DNA of 47,499 nt from contig CAZOOV010000015.1 in the NCBI GenBank assembly GCA_964581515.1, forward strand, positions 1 to 47,499, in the 5' to 3' direction. Position 1 is the stretch's first letter. Each line of letters opens with the position of its first letter. Positions 1 through 7,481 of the stretch are shown here, in pieces. This stretch comes from JACJVV01 sp964581515 (GTDB lineage: Archaea; Nanobdellota; Nanobdellia; Woesearchaeales; JACJVV01). Under the pieces are notes generated by a model, which was given only the letters and a program-made list of their open reading frames with translations, did not search any database and was not told where the DNA came from. The translations under genes were made by a program, and so were the position numbers.

Positions 1-345
<345 letters not shown>

Positions 346-467
346 TCTTTTTTTCTTAAGAGTTTATTCTAAAGGAAGAAAGGAACTCGAACACAATTCT
401 GTTGTTCAAACAAGTCTATTGATATATTACACGACTCTTTTTTCATACATTTTATTGGCATTCCCAA

Positions 468-541
468 GGGGCTGTAGTCCAATCTGGTAGAACGCTTCCC
501 TTGCACGGAAGAGGCTGTGGGTTCAAATCCCGCCGGCTCCA
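468..541 (+). tRNA. tRNA-Ala (anticodon UGC)
   Basis: A full cloverleaf can be drawn. The acceptor stem GGGGCTG pairs with CGGCTCC and includes the G3:U70 wobble pair that marks alanine tRNAs. The anticodon stem CTTCC/GGAAG closes the loop CTTGCAC, placing TGC at 502-504. The T arm is GTGGG-TTCAAAT-CCCGC. The D stem contains one C-A mismatch. Position 541 is the discriminator A and no CCA is encoded. A tRNA-Ala(UGC) between 16S and 23S is the classic euryarchaeal arrangement. There is no intron. Confidence 0.96.
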
Positions 542-666
542 TTTAGTGCCTTATTCAAATTCATAATTCATACATGATCATCATACATAATTATGTTGAT
601 TATATTTATTCATGTTAAACTTTATCATTTCATATTCATTTAATCACAAATGACTCACGCACGTTT

Positions 667-748
667 GTCGTGCTGCAATTCGCATCCTGACCCGATGCGG
701 CTCAAGGATTGAGAACAATCGACGACTACCATAATCATTTTGATTATG
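667..748 (+). other. Structured internal transcribed spacer between tRNA-Ala and 23S
   Basis: A three-way junction can be drawn. GTCGT (667-671) pairs with ACGAC (722-726). It encloses hairpin CGCATC/GATGCG (681-686 with 692-697) and hairpin CTCAA/TTGAG (701-705 with 709-713). A separate perfect 8-bp hairpin CATAATCA/TGATTATG follows at 730-748. The segment lies upstream of the 23S processing stem, so it is probably removed during pre-rRNA maturation. A role as a stable small RNA is possible but unsupported. Confidence 0.4.
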
Positions 749-798
749 TGTACAGTATTCCTTTGCATATTCATGTTCAGTGAGATCATCATAGGTGG

Positions 799-3708
799 AG
801 CAGAAAAGTTCCTACGCCATTTGGTGGAAGACTTGGCTCGGTAAGATGAAGAAGGACGCGACAACCTGCGAAAAGTTTCGGCGAGGCGGATGTAGCCTTT
901 GAACCGAAAATTTCCGAATGCGACCTCGCATTAGGTCCGAAAGGACAAGCAACCCGGTGAATTGAAACGTCTTAGTAACCGGAGGAAAAGAAATCAACCG
1001 AGATGCTGTTAGTAAGTGCGACTGAAAACAGCTTAGGGCAAACTGAATCGCTGCAGTAATGTAGTTGAGATGTGGTTTATGACTATCTTTTAATCCTAAT
1101 TAATTTAGCAGAAGTTACCTGGAAAGGTACACGATAAAGGGTGAAAGTCCCGTACGCAAAAGTTAATGGATGTGATAGTATCAAGAGTACTGTTCGTTGG
1201 ATATCGAGCAGGAATACAGGTGACATTAACATCTAACCCTAAATACTCACCGAGTCCGATAGCATACGAGTACAGTGATGGAAAGTTGAAAAGAACCCTT
1301 AGCAGGGAGTCAAAAGACTCTGAAACCAAATGGTTATAGTAAGATACGGCATTACGGTGTTGTATCGTCCGTTTCGAATAACGGGCCAGAGAGTTTATTT
1401 ATGTGGCAAGGGTAAATCTTTTTCAAGATGTACCCACAGGGAAACCAATTTTCCGCAGTTTACGAGGGATATGGTATGAAAGTGCCATCTAGTCACATGG
1501 GTAAGACCCGAAACCGGTCGATCTAATCCTGGGTAAGGTGAAGTCAAGGTAAAACTTGGTGGAGGCCTGAAGAGGTTCTACGAGCAAGTGTTCTTCTAAC
1601 CTGGGACTAGGGGTGAAAAGCCAATCGAGACCGGAGATAGCTGGTTCCTACCGAAGTTGGTCGAAGTCAAGCGTTGATCGAGATAGTAATAATTGTAGAG
1701 CTACGGATACGAGATTTAGGGGGAGAAATCCCTCGGTTTTTTGTCCAACTCCGAATGTTATTACGTTGTTGACATCAGCAGACGCCTATACGGGGTAAGC
1801 GCGTATAGGGAGAGGGGAACAACCCAGACCAAAGTTAAGGTCCCAAAATGCTAATTAAGTGTTAACGGGTTAAGAGTGCGCGTATTCCAAGACAGAGAGG
1901 AGGTTGGCTTAGAAGCAGCAAACCTTTAAAAAGTGCGTAACAGCTTACTCTTCTAGAGTACACGTCTCTAAGATGGACGGGGCTAAATTAGTTACCGATA
2001 CTTTGGACAATTCAAAAAATTGTAGTAGGTAGGCGATCTGTCAGGGTAGAAGTTCTTCCGAGAGGGAGGGTGGACCTGGTAGATATGAGAATTCTGGCGA
2101 TAGTAGGAACATAGTACTGTGAGAATCAGTATCGTCGAAAGGGCAAGGGTTTCTTGGCAATGTAGTTCAGCCAAGAGTTAGTTGATCCTAACCCATATCA
2201 TAACTTGATAGAGGGGAAAGGGAAACAGGTTAATATTCCTGTACTTGTTAAGTATGTGCGGCAACGCAAGCTTTATTACTGACCCATCGGGATAGACCGA
2301 CAGCTGTTGTTACTGCTGTTAATTGTCATAAACCAAGCGAGTATCATAATGATGAGACCTTGGTTAAAGTCAAGATGAGCGGTGTTTTGCATCGTTCGGT
2401 TAATATCTGGTGGCTGTGAAAAAGGAATAAAGATAGATCTTAATGAATCATACCCAGAACCAGCACAGGTGCCCCTAGGTGAGAAGCCTAAGACGAGAAG
2501 GGTACAATCTGCTCAAGGGAATTCGGCAAATTAGCCCTGTACCTTCGGTATAAAGGGTCCCTGAGGTTGTGTTCGAATGAATGCGATTTTAGGGTGCAAT
2601 TACAAAGTCAGTCCGACTGTTTAACAAAAACTTAACTTTCTGCTAGCCTGTAAAGGTGCGTACAGAAGGTGACGTCTGCTCAGTGCTTGTACTTTAAGCT
2701 TCTTTCCAAGGAAGTGAAGAACAGGTAAACAGCGGGGGTAACTATAACTCTCTTAAGGTAGCGAAATGCCTTGCCGTTTGATTGACGGCCTGCATGAATG
2801 GCGTAACGAGACTGACACTGTCCCTGAGTAGAACCCTCCGAACAACTTTACTGGTGCAAAGGCCAGTGATTTCCAGTGGGAAGCGAAGACCCCGTGAAAC
2901 TTTACTGTAGCCTGTAGTTGTGTTGCGGAATAAAATATATAGCGTAAGTGGGAGCCGTTAAAACAGAATCGCTAGGTTTTGTGTAGGCACCAATGTAACA
3001 CCACTTATTTAATTGTGTGACACTCACTTGCAATGCAAGGACACCTATTGGTGGACAGTTTGGCTGGGGTGGCACTCCGTCGAAAATGTAACGACGGAGC
3101 CCAAAGGTCAACTCATTCCGGTCAGAAATCGGAAGGAGAGTGCAAAGGCATAAGTTGGCCTGATTGGATTTACAATAATCCTAGATCCAAACACGAAAGT
3201 GTGGCTTAGCGAACCTCAATACCTCCTTAATGGGGGTTTGAGATGACAGAAAAGTTACTCCGGGGATAACAGAGTTGTCGCGCCTGAGAGTTCATATCGA
3301 CGGCGCGGTTTGCTACATCGATGTCGGCTCTTCCTATCCTGGCTGTGCAGAAGCGGCCAAGGGTGGGGGTGTTCACCCATCAAAAGGGATCGTGAGCTGG
3401 GTTCATAACGCTGTGAGGCAGTTAGTTTGATATCTACTGGAAATGTTAATGTCTGAGAGGAAGGATCATCCAGTACGAGAGGAACGATGATTCGACGCCA
3501 CTGGTCTACCGGTTATCCAACAGGGTATTCGCCGGGCAGCTACGCGTTACGAGATAAATGCTGAAGGCATCTAAGCATGAAGCTTCCCTCAAAAAGAGAC
3601 ATTTAGAACACTCGTAGAAGACGAGTTTGATAGGACAGGGATGTAAGTACCAAGCTTCGGCGAGGTATTCAGTCTGCTGTTACTAACAGTTCATACTTTT
3701 ACTTTTTT
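799..3708 (+). rRNA. 23S ribosomal RNA
   Basis: Complete large-subunit rRNA. Landmarks run in order: the 5' domain with GATGAAGAAGGACG (about 845), the helix 69 region AACTATAACTCTCTTAAGGTAG (about 2741-2762), the peptidyl-transferase segment GGGATAACAGAGTTGTCGCG (about 3261), and the sarcin-ricin loop AGTACGAGAGGAAC (about 3472). These usual archaeal intron sites are uninterrupted, and the roughly 2.9-kb length is normal, so no intron or inserted homing endonuclease is seen. Ends are estimated from homology to E. coli 23S and from the flanking processing stem. All protein reading frames across this interval are shadows. Confidence 0.97.
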
Positions 3709-3719
3709 GCTCCACCTAT
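3701..3719 (+). other. 23S pre-rRNA processing stem (3' arm; 5' arm at 791-809)
   Basis: The segment ACTTTTTTGCTCCACCTAT is the reverse complement of 791-809 with one mismatch. The two arms bracket the 23S gene and would pair across it. Archaeal pre-rRNAs are excised from such stems, often by the splicing endonuclease at bulge-helix-bulge motifs. The long pairing is seen directly; which nuclease acts on it is inferred. Confidence 0.75.
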
Positions 3720-3776
3720 TTTGGTCTCCTTTTTTTCTTATCTTCGGATGGGAAAAAGAGATTCACTGATTAGATT

Positions 3777-3816
3777 AAGGAGTTTACTCCTTTTTCTTTT
3801 CTTTTTTTCTTTAGAA
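3777..3816 (+). terminator. Probable rRNA operon terminator
   Basis: Hairpin AAGGAG/CTCCTT (3777-3792) is followed directly by two long T runs, and a further T run lies at 3730-3737. Archaeal RNA polymerase terminates at oligo-T tracts. From here to the next likely start at 3992 there is only AT-rich sequence with no 5S rRNA. Confidence 0.5.
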
Positions 3817-3991
3817 TATGTTTTATTTTGTTTTATCGGTTTGTTTTATCGTCAGTATAATATCTAGTCTGATTTATACTATTCTTTAGAGAAATTCATT
3901 GAATTTGAGAAATGTAGCGTTAGCTATCGACATTAATTATGTTTATAATCTATTCGATATATTTTTATACATAGTGATAACTACCTCTTTT

Positions 3992-4618
3992 ATGTCATAT
4001 AGTGATTTAGTCTATAGAATAAAAGAGTTTAAATGGTATCAAAAAATAAGGAAAATAAAATATGATTGCACTTTTAAGCCATTAATTTCTATGATTCCTG
4101 ATGGTCAGTTTAGAATTCTTGATATAGGATGTTCTGAAATGATCTATGATGAATTGATTGTTAATGCACGTCCTGGTTCAACTGTCCAAGGGATTGATGT
4201 ATTAGAAAGAAAGAGTGATTCTTCTTTAGCAGAAGGATTAAGCTTCCAGAAATATTCTGGAGGTGTGCTGCCTTATGAAGACTCTAGTTTTGATATTGTA
4301 ATCATGATGGATATGCTTCATCATTGCGGAAATCCTCAATTCTATATCAGTGAAGCTGCAAGAGTTATTAATGATGAAGGAAATATTTTATTGCTTGATG
4401 GATCATGCAAGACTGCTTTTGGAGCTTACTTGTTTAAATTACAGGATTCTTTAAGAGGAAACCTATTTAACCCTTCTATGCAATCAACTAATCCAATACT
4501 TGAGCTGGATATTGAGAATATGGTTGGGAGATCAGGATTAAGTATTGAAGATAAACGTTATCATAGAGAATTCATGGGTGTTAAGCAAGTGATTTATAGT
4601 CTTTCTTTGCAGGATTAA
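3992..4618 (+). CDS. Class I SAM-dependent methyltransferase
   Basis: About 208 residues. A Rossmann methyltransferase core is visible: motif I-like FRILDIGCS, an acidic strand end GIDVLERK, then DSSFDIVIMMDMLHHC, typical of the Methyltransf_11 group acting on small molecules, lipids or peptides. Substrate unknown. The frame is open upstream to a TTG at 3899, but that extension is hydrophobic and unlike the family. I place the start at ATG 3992 because a TATA box (ATTTTTATAC, 3961-3970) lies about 26 bases ahead, as at other leaderless genes here. It is the first gene after the rRNA operon and converges with the next gene, with three bases between them. Confidence 0.8.
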   Translation: MSYSDLVYRIKEFKWYQKIRKIKYDCTFKPLISMIPDGQFRILDIGCSEMIYDELIVNARPGSTVQGIDVLERKSDSSLAEGLSFQKYSGGVLPYEDSSFDIVIMMDMLHHCGNPQFYISEAARVINDEGNILLLDGSCKTAFGAYLFKLQDSLRGNLFNPSMQSTNPILELDIENMVGRSGLSIEDKRYHREFMGVKQVIYSLSLQD

Positions 4619-4621
4619 TTA

Positions 4622-5113
4622 TTAATTGCTTGATTCTTGATCTTTCTTCCTGAAAAGAAGATCATTTTTATGGTCGATGATGCCTTTGCCGATTGCGCAG
4701 GCTGCACCTGCACTTGCATAACCAATAATGTATGCCCACTCTGCTTCAAGCCCACTGATTCTAAGAGTATAATGTAACATTCCTTTGAGTCCGCCGTTTA
4801 GCATACCCATAGGAACACCAGAAAGAATGAGTTTTGTTCCATCACTGAATTTATTCTTTATTTTGCTATAATCTTGTCTGTGAAAATAAAGATAAGCAGT
4901 TACATGAGCTGCACCAAATGTAATTCCTTTTGTAGCTAGTGTAATTGCTGCTTCAGCTTCAGGTCCATATCCATTGTTCTTTGCATAGAGAAGAGCTAAG
5001 AATGATGTTGCATAGCTGCTTATGCTTCCAATTGCGTAGCTTGCTATGTATTTTCTGCTTTCATCAGTTTTTGCAAGTTTTTTTACTATGTTCTCTAGAT
5101 TCTTGAAGTGCAT
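4622..5113 (-). CDS. Small multi-pass membrane protein, unknown function
   Basis: 163 residues; not recognised. After a charged N-terminus there are about three or four hydrophobic stretches rich in Ala, Gly and Ser, for example IASYAIGSISSYATSFLALL and YIIGYASAGAACAIGKGI. The C-terminus is charged (FRKKDQESSN). The Gly/Ala-rich helices recall small transport or holin-like proteins, but nothing decides this. It converges with the methyltransferase at 3992-4618. Confidence 0.6.
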   Translation of the reverse strand: MHFKNLENIVKKLAKTDESRKYIASYAIGSISSYATSFLALLYAKNNGYGPEAEAAITLATKGITFGAAHVTAYLYFHRQDYSKIKNKFSDGTKLILSGVPMGMLNGGLKGMLHYTLRISGLEAEWAYIIGYASAGAACAIGKGIIDHKNDLLFRKKDQESSN

Positions 5114-5227
5114 TTTAGATTGTATATAGTTAGTTTTTTGTTTTTAAGGACTTTTATCAATATTCTTGTAGCAGAATCTATATCTTTTGGGGGTATTTAG
5201 TGTTGTATGGTTTTGTAATCACTCTTG

Positions 5228-5259
5228 AGTAGTTAATAAACGAAAGATTTATAAATGAT
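5228..5259 (+). promoter_or_regulatory. Archaeal BRE/TATA promoter (copy A of a shared module)
   Basis: GTTAATAAACGAAAG, one variable base, then TTTATAAAT. The same 25-base module with a single difference recurs at 7433-7457. CGAAAG fits a purine-rich BRE (TFB site) and TTTATAAA the TATA box. Initiation about 26 bases downstream falls on the ATG at 5278, which opens a mini-ORF rather than the main gene. Confidence 0.75.
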
Positions 5260-5277
5260 GGATTTTTCTATTGGAAT

Positions 5278-5328
5278 ATGTCCTATTTATTGAATATTTA
5301 CAGTTTGGGGTTAAAAAATGCCATATGA
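5278..5328 (+). CDS. Leaderless mini-ORF overlapping the next gene's start
   Basis: A 16-residue frame (MSYLLNIYSLGLKNAI) whose ATG lies about 26 bases after the TATA box, where a leaderless transcript would begin. Its TGA stop (5326-5328) lies just inside the next gene, whose ATG is at 5318. Ribosomes finishing it could restart at 5318. The main gene has no good Shine-Dalgarno site, so translational coupling is plausible. It could also be chance; a similar layout occurs at 39550-39587. Confidence 0.35.
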   Translation: MSYLLNIYSLGLKNAI

Positions 5329-6307
5329 ATTAGCAGAACTTGAACCTATGGAAAAAAGAAAAGTATTGCATACTTCTCAGCTTTCAGATAATGAGAGACC
5401 AGAGGGTAGGTTTTTTCTTCTTAAAGGAGACCATAATACTTTTTTCTTTGAGAATCAAGGTGGTCATGGTATAATCTGTCCTCCTTTTGAGAGAGAACTT
5501 GCAGAACCATTGGATCAAGTTGTTGAATTTGTTCAAAGAATCTGTCCTGCAGTTCATGTATTGCATTTTCCTGAGTCTTATCTTGATCAATATGATCTTT
5601 TGATGTCAAAAACAGAGCCTGCAGCTAGAGAACATAGATTTTATCAGACACCTATGAGTGTTGATGCATATGATAGAAAATTGAAGAGATTTAAAAAATC
5701 AGGTTTTGAATATAGGCAATTAGGTTCTGAAGATATACTTGCAATGGAAGCGCTTATGAGAGAATGGTCAGAGGCGAAAAGGAATATTGCAGGAGCTAAT
5801 GAGATTACTTCGGATTTGAGTAGCGTTCAGAGTATAGATGATTCTATTGAGAGATTACAGAAAATAAAAGCAGAAATAAATTGGCTTGATGCAATGATAA
5901 AGACTCCTGAAGAATATATGAAACTTATGTCACAACCATTGACTGCTTTTTATGGTACTTTTAGAGATGGAGAGCTTTTGGCTTATATTCATACTACTGG
6001 TAATGATTCTTTTCAATCGTTTCATTCAAGAGCTTCGCAAAGAGTGAACAGCTATTCTCCTCAAGAATTTGTTGATTTGTGTGTTGCTAAGGATTTTGTG
6101 AAAAGAGGAGTTGAAATATTTGATAGAGGATGGGTTAGTATAAGGGAAGGTATGCTTGGACTTATAGAATATAAGAAAAAATTTGGTGAACTTCAAAGAA
6201 CTGTTGAGGTAAATTGGAATAATGTTTATCTTCATAAAGCTCCGGAATATAGGATGTTAGAAGCATTGCCATTTACTGATAGATTTAATGTAATTGGAAA
6301 AGATTAA
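5318..6307 (+). CDS. FemAB/GNAT-like acyltransferase-type protein
   Basis: 329 residues. The C-terminal half has features of the FemAB/DUF2156 GNAT-like acyltransferases: a strand pair (TAFYGTFRDGELLAYIH), then a helix and a final IEYKKKFGEL motif (about residue 287), the conserved K-x-K-[FY]-G near the end of that fold. These enzymes move aminoacyl or acyl groups onto peptidoglycan precursors, lipids or peptides; the substrate here is unknown. The N-terminal 110 residues match nothing I know. Transcription probably begins at 5278, giving a leader that carries the mini-ORF. Confidence 0.45.
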   Translation: MPYELAELEPMEKRKVLHTSQLSDNERPEGRFFLLKGDHNTFFFENQGGHGIICPPFERELAEPLDQVVEFVQRICPAVHVLHFPESYLDQYDLLMSKTEPAAREHRFYQTPMSVDAYDRKLKRFKKSGFEYRQLGSEDILAMEALMREWSEAKRNIAGANEITSDLSSVQSIDDSIERLQKIKAEINWLDAMIKTPEEYMKLMSQPLTAFYGTFRDGELLAYIHTTGNDSFQSFHSRASQRVNSYSPQEFVDLCVAKDFVKRGVEIFDRGWVSIREGMLGLIEYKKKFGELQRTVEVNWNNVYLHKAPEYRMLEALPFTDRFNVIGKD

Positions 6308-6349
6308 TTCTTTATTTTTATTAATATTTATCTTAAAATCTTCTTAATC

Positions 6350-6874
6350 TTATAGTTTTTCTAAAATAAATTCTTTGATGATTTTTTTGCATGTATTAGT
6401 TGTAAGTTTATGCTCGTCAAAAATTAATTCCATTACACTTTCTTTGTCAAAATATCTGGCTCCAATAACTTCTTCTTTTTGAAGAATTAATTTTGACATT
6501 GGAATATCTTTTTCAACCAAGAATATTTTTACAAATCTTTTATTTATCTTATTGGGTTTTATTGATTCTAATCTTTTGTAAGCAATCTCTTTGAGCTCTT
6601 CTTGTTCTACATTGATTCCCATCTCTTCTTTAAGCTCTCTTTGTGCACCTCTTTCGTATGTTTCTGAGAATGCTACATGGCCTGAACTTGTAAAATCCCA
6701 TAGATTATTGTCTTTTCTTTTCTGAAGAAGCACTTCTTTTTTTGGAGTTATAATTATTACATATGCTTCTCTATGAAGGACTCCTTTCTTGTGGACTTCT
6801 TCTCTTGTAGTTGTTCCTGTCTGTTTGTCATCCTCGTCGACAATTGCAACAACTTCAGATCTTTCTTTGTTCAT
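6350..6874 (-). CDS. Nudix hydrolase
   Basis: 174 residues. A complete Nudix box is visible: G65, E71, R79-E80, E83-E84, G86, I87 (GHVAFSETYERGAQRELKEE...). The surroundings (LWDFTSSGHV, HREAYVIII) resemble the subgroup related to type 1 isopentenyl-diphosphate isomerase and YfcD-like hydrolases. The active-site cysteine of true isomerases is replaced by serine in TSSG, so a nucleotide or phosphate-ester hydrolase is more likely. It probably cleaves a nucleoside diphosphate linked to another group, using Mg2+. Confidence 0.8.
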   Translation of the reverse strand: MNKERSEVVAIVDEDDKQTGTTTREEVHKKGVLHREAYVIIITPKKEVLLQKRKDNNLWDFTSSGHVAFSETYERGAQRELKEEMGINVEQEELKEIAYKRLESIKPNKINKRFVKIFLVEKDIPMSKLILQKEEVIGARYFDKESVMELIFDEHKLTTNTCKKIIKEFILEKL

Positions 6875-7192
6875 TTATTTTATTTAGATGCGGTCTATTT
6901 AAATATGCTATGGTACTGGAATGATATGTTTTTTATATGTAAATCTTTGTTTTGTATATACAATACTTACGAAATCTTTATATAGTTCAATATACATATA
7001 TGTATACAGACATAAAGAAAGTTAGCATTTGTAAATACATCTGCTATTGGTTAAAGTGTAATTGATCATTGCTTACAGCTATGCTAGTTCACAATCGCAA
7101 AACTCCTAAAGCATGACAAATATGTAGAAGACCTGTGTGAAAAACTTGGGTCAGAATATGATCTTATTCTTAGGCATGTTCCGCTCTATTCG

Positions 7193-7393
7193 ATGAGAAA
7201 GAGACTTATTGGCGAGATAGATATTCTTGCTTACAAAGAAGGTTATTGTGATGTATATGAGGTTAAATGTAGTTATAGGATCTCTAAGGCAAAGAGACAG
7301 ATGAAGAAGATAAAGAAGATATTATCTCCTTTATCAAGAGTAAGGAATTGTTTCTTTTTTTGTGGCGAGTCTGGTACTTTATTGGCAGTCTAA
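7193..7393 (+). CDS. Small PD-(D/E)XK nuclease-like protein, start uncertain
   Basis: The core GEIDILAY...CDVYEVKC shows the Asp (residue 10) and Glu-Val-Lys (23-25) of the PD-(D/E)XK nuclease superfamily (Hjc, VRR-NUC and restriction-enzyme relatives). The same frame stays open back to 7088 and reads like real protein (KYVEDLCEKLG, YDLILRHVPLYS), which would supply the N-terminal helix and strand of the fold. No ATG, GTG or TTG exists between the stop at 7085 and the ATG at 7193. Either an unusual start is used, or the 5' end is damaged by a frameshift or sequence error. A TATA-like box lies near 6977-6985. Confidence 0.55.
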   Translation: MRKRLIGEIDILAYKEGYCDVYEVKCSYRISKAKRQMKKIKKILSPLSRVRNCFFFCGESGTLLAV

Positions 7394-7429
7394 GGTAATT
7401 TGTTTTCTTCATAATGTAACTACTATTAA

Positions 7430-7460
7430 GTGGTTAATAAACGAAAGTTTTATAAATAGT
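7430..7460 (+). promoter_or_regulatory. Archaeal BRE/TATA promoter (copy B of a shared module)
   Basis: GTTAATAAACGAAAG, one base, then TTTATAAAT, nearly identical to the promoter at 5232-5256. The TATA centre (about 7454) is 28 bases before ATG 7482, so the downstream gene should be leaderless. Confidence 0.8.
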
Positions 7461-7481
7461 AAATCTCATCTATTGTCTGAT

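Noticed and set aside
355..375. Near-identity of GAGTTTATTCTAAA after 16S with sequence at 18631-18650
   Set aside because: The second site is the coding end of lysC plus a few bases. The match is short, AT-rich and has no shared context, so chance is the better explanation.
655..3111. Open reading frames of 60-74 codons across the rRNA operon
   Set aside because: They lie inside the 16S-23S spacer and 23S rRNA, on both strands, and have no protein-like features. The RNA genes explain the sequence.
3899..3991. N-terminal hydrophobic extension of the methyltransferase from a TTG start
   Set aside because: The extension is not conserved-looking and a TATA box lies inside it at the right distance from ATG 3992.
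6350..6874. Annotation as isopentenyl-diphosphate isomerase
   Set aside because: The Nudix box is intact but the catalytic cysteine of type 1 isomerases is replaced, so only the general Nudix call is supported.
7022..7112. Possible tRNA-like sequence (TAGTTCACAATC with flanking TAGCAT/ATGCTA)
   Set aside because: No acceptor, D or anticodon stem can be completed. The 3' part overlaps protein-like sequence of the nuclease frame.
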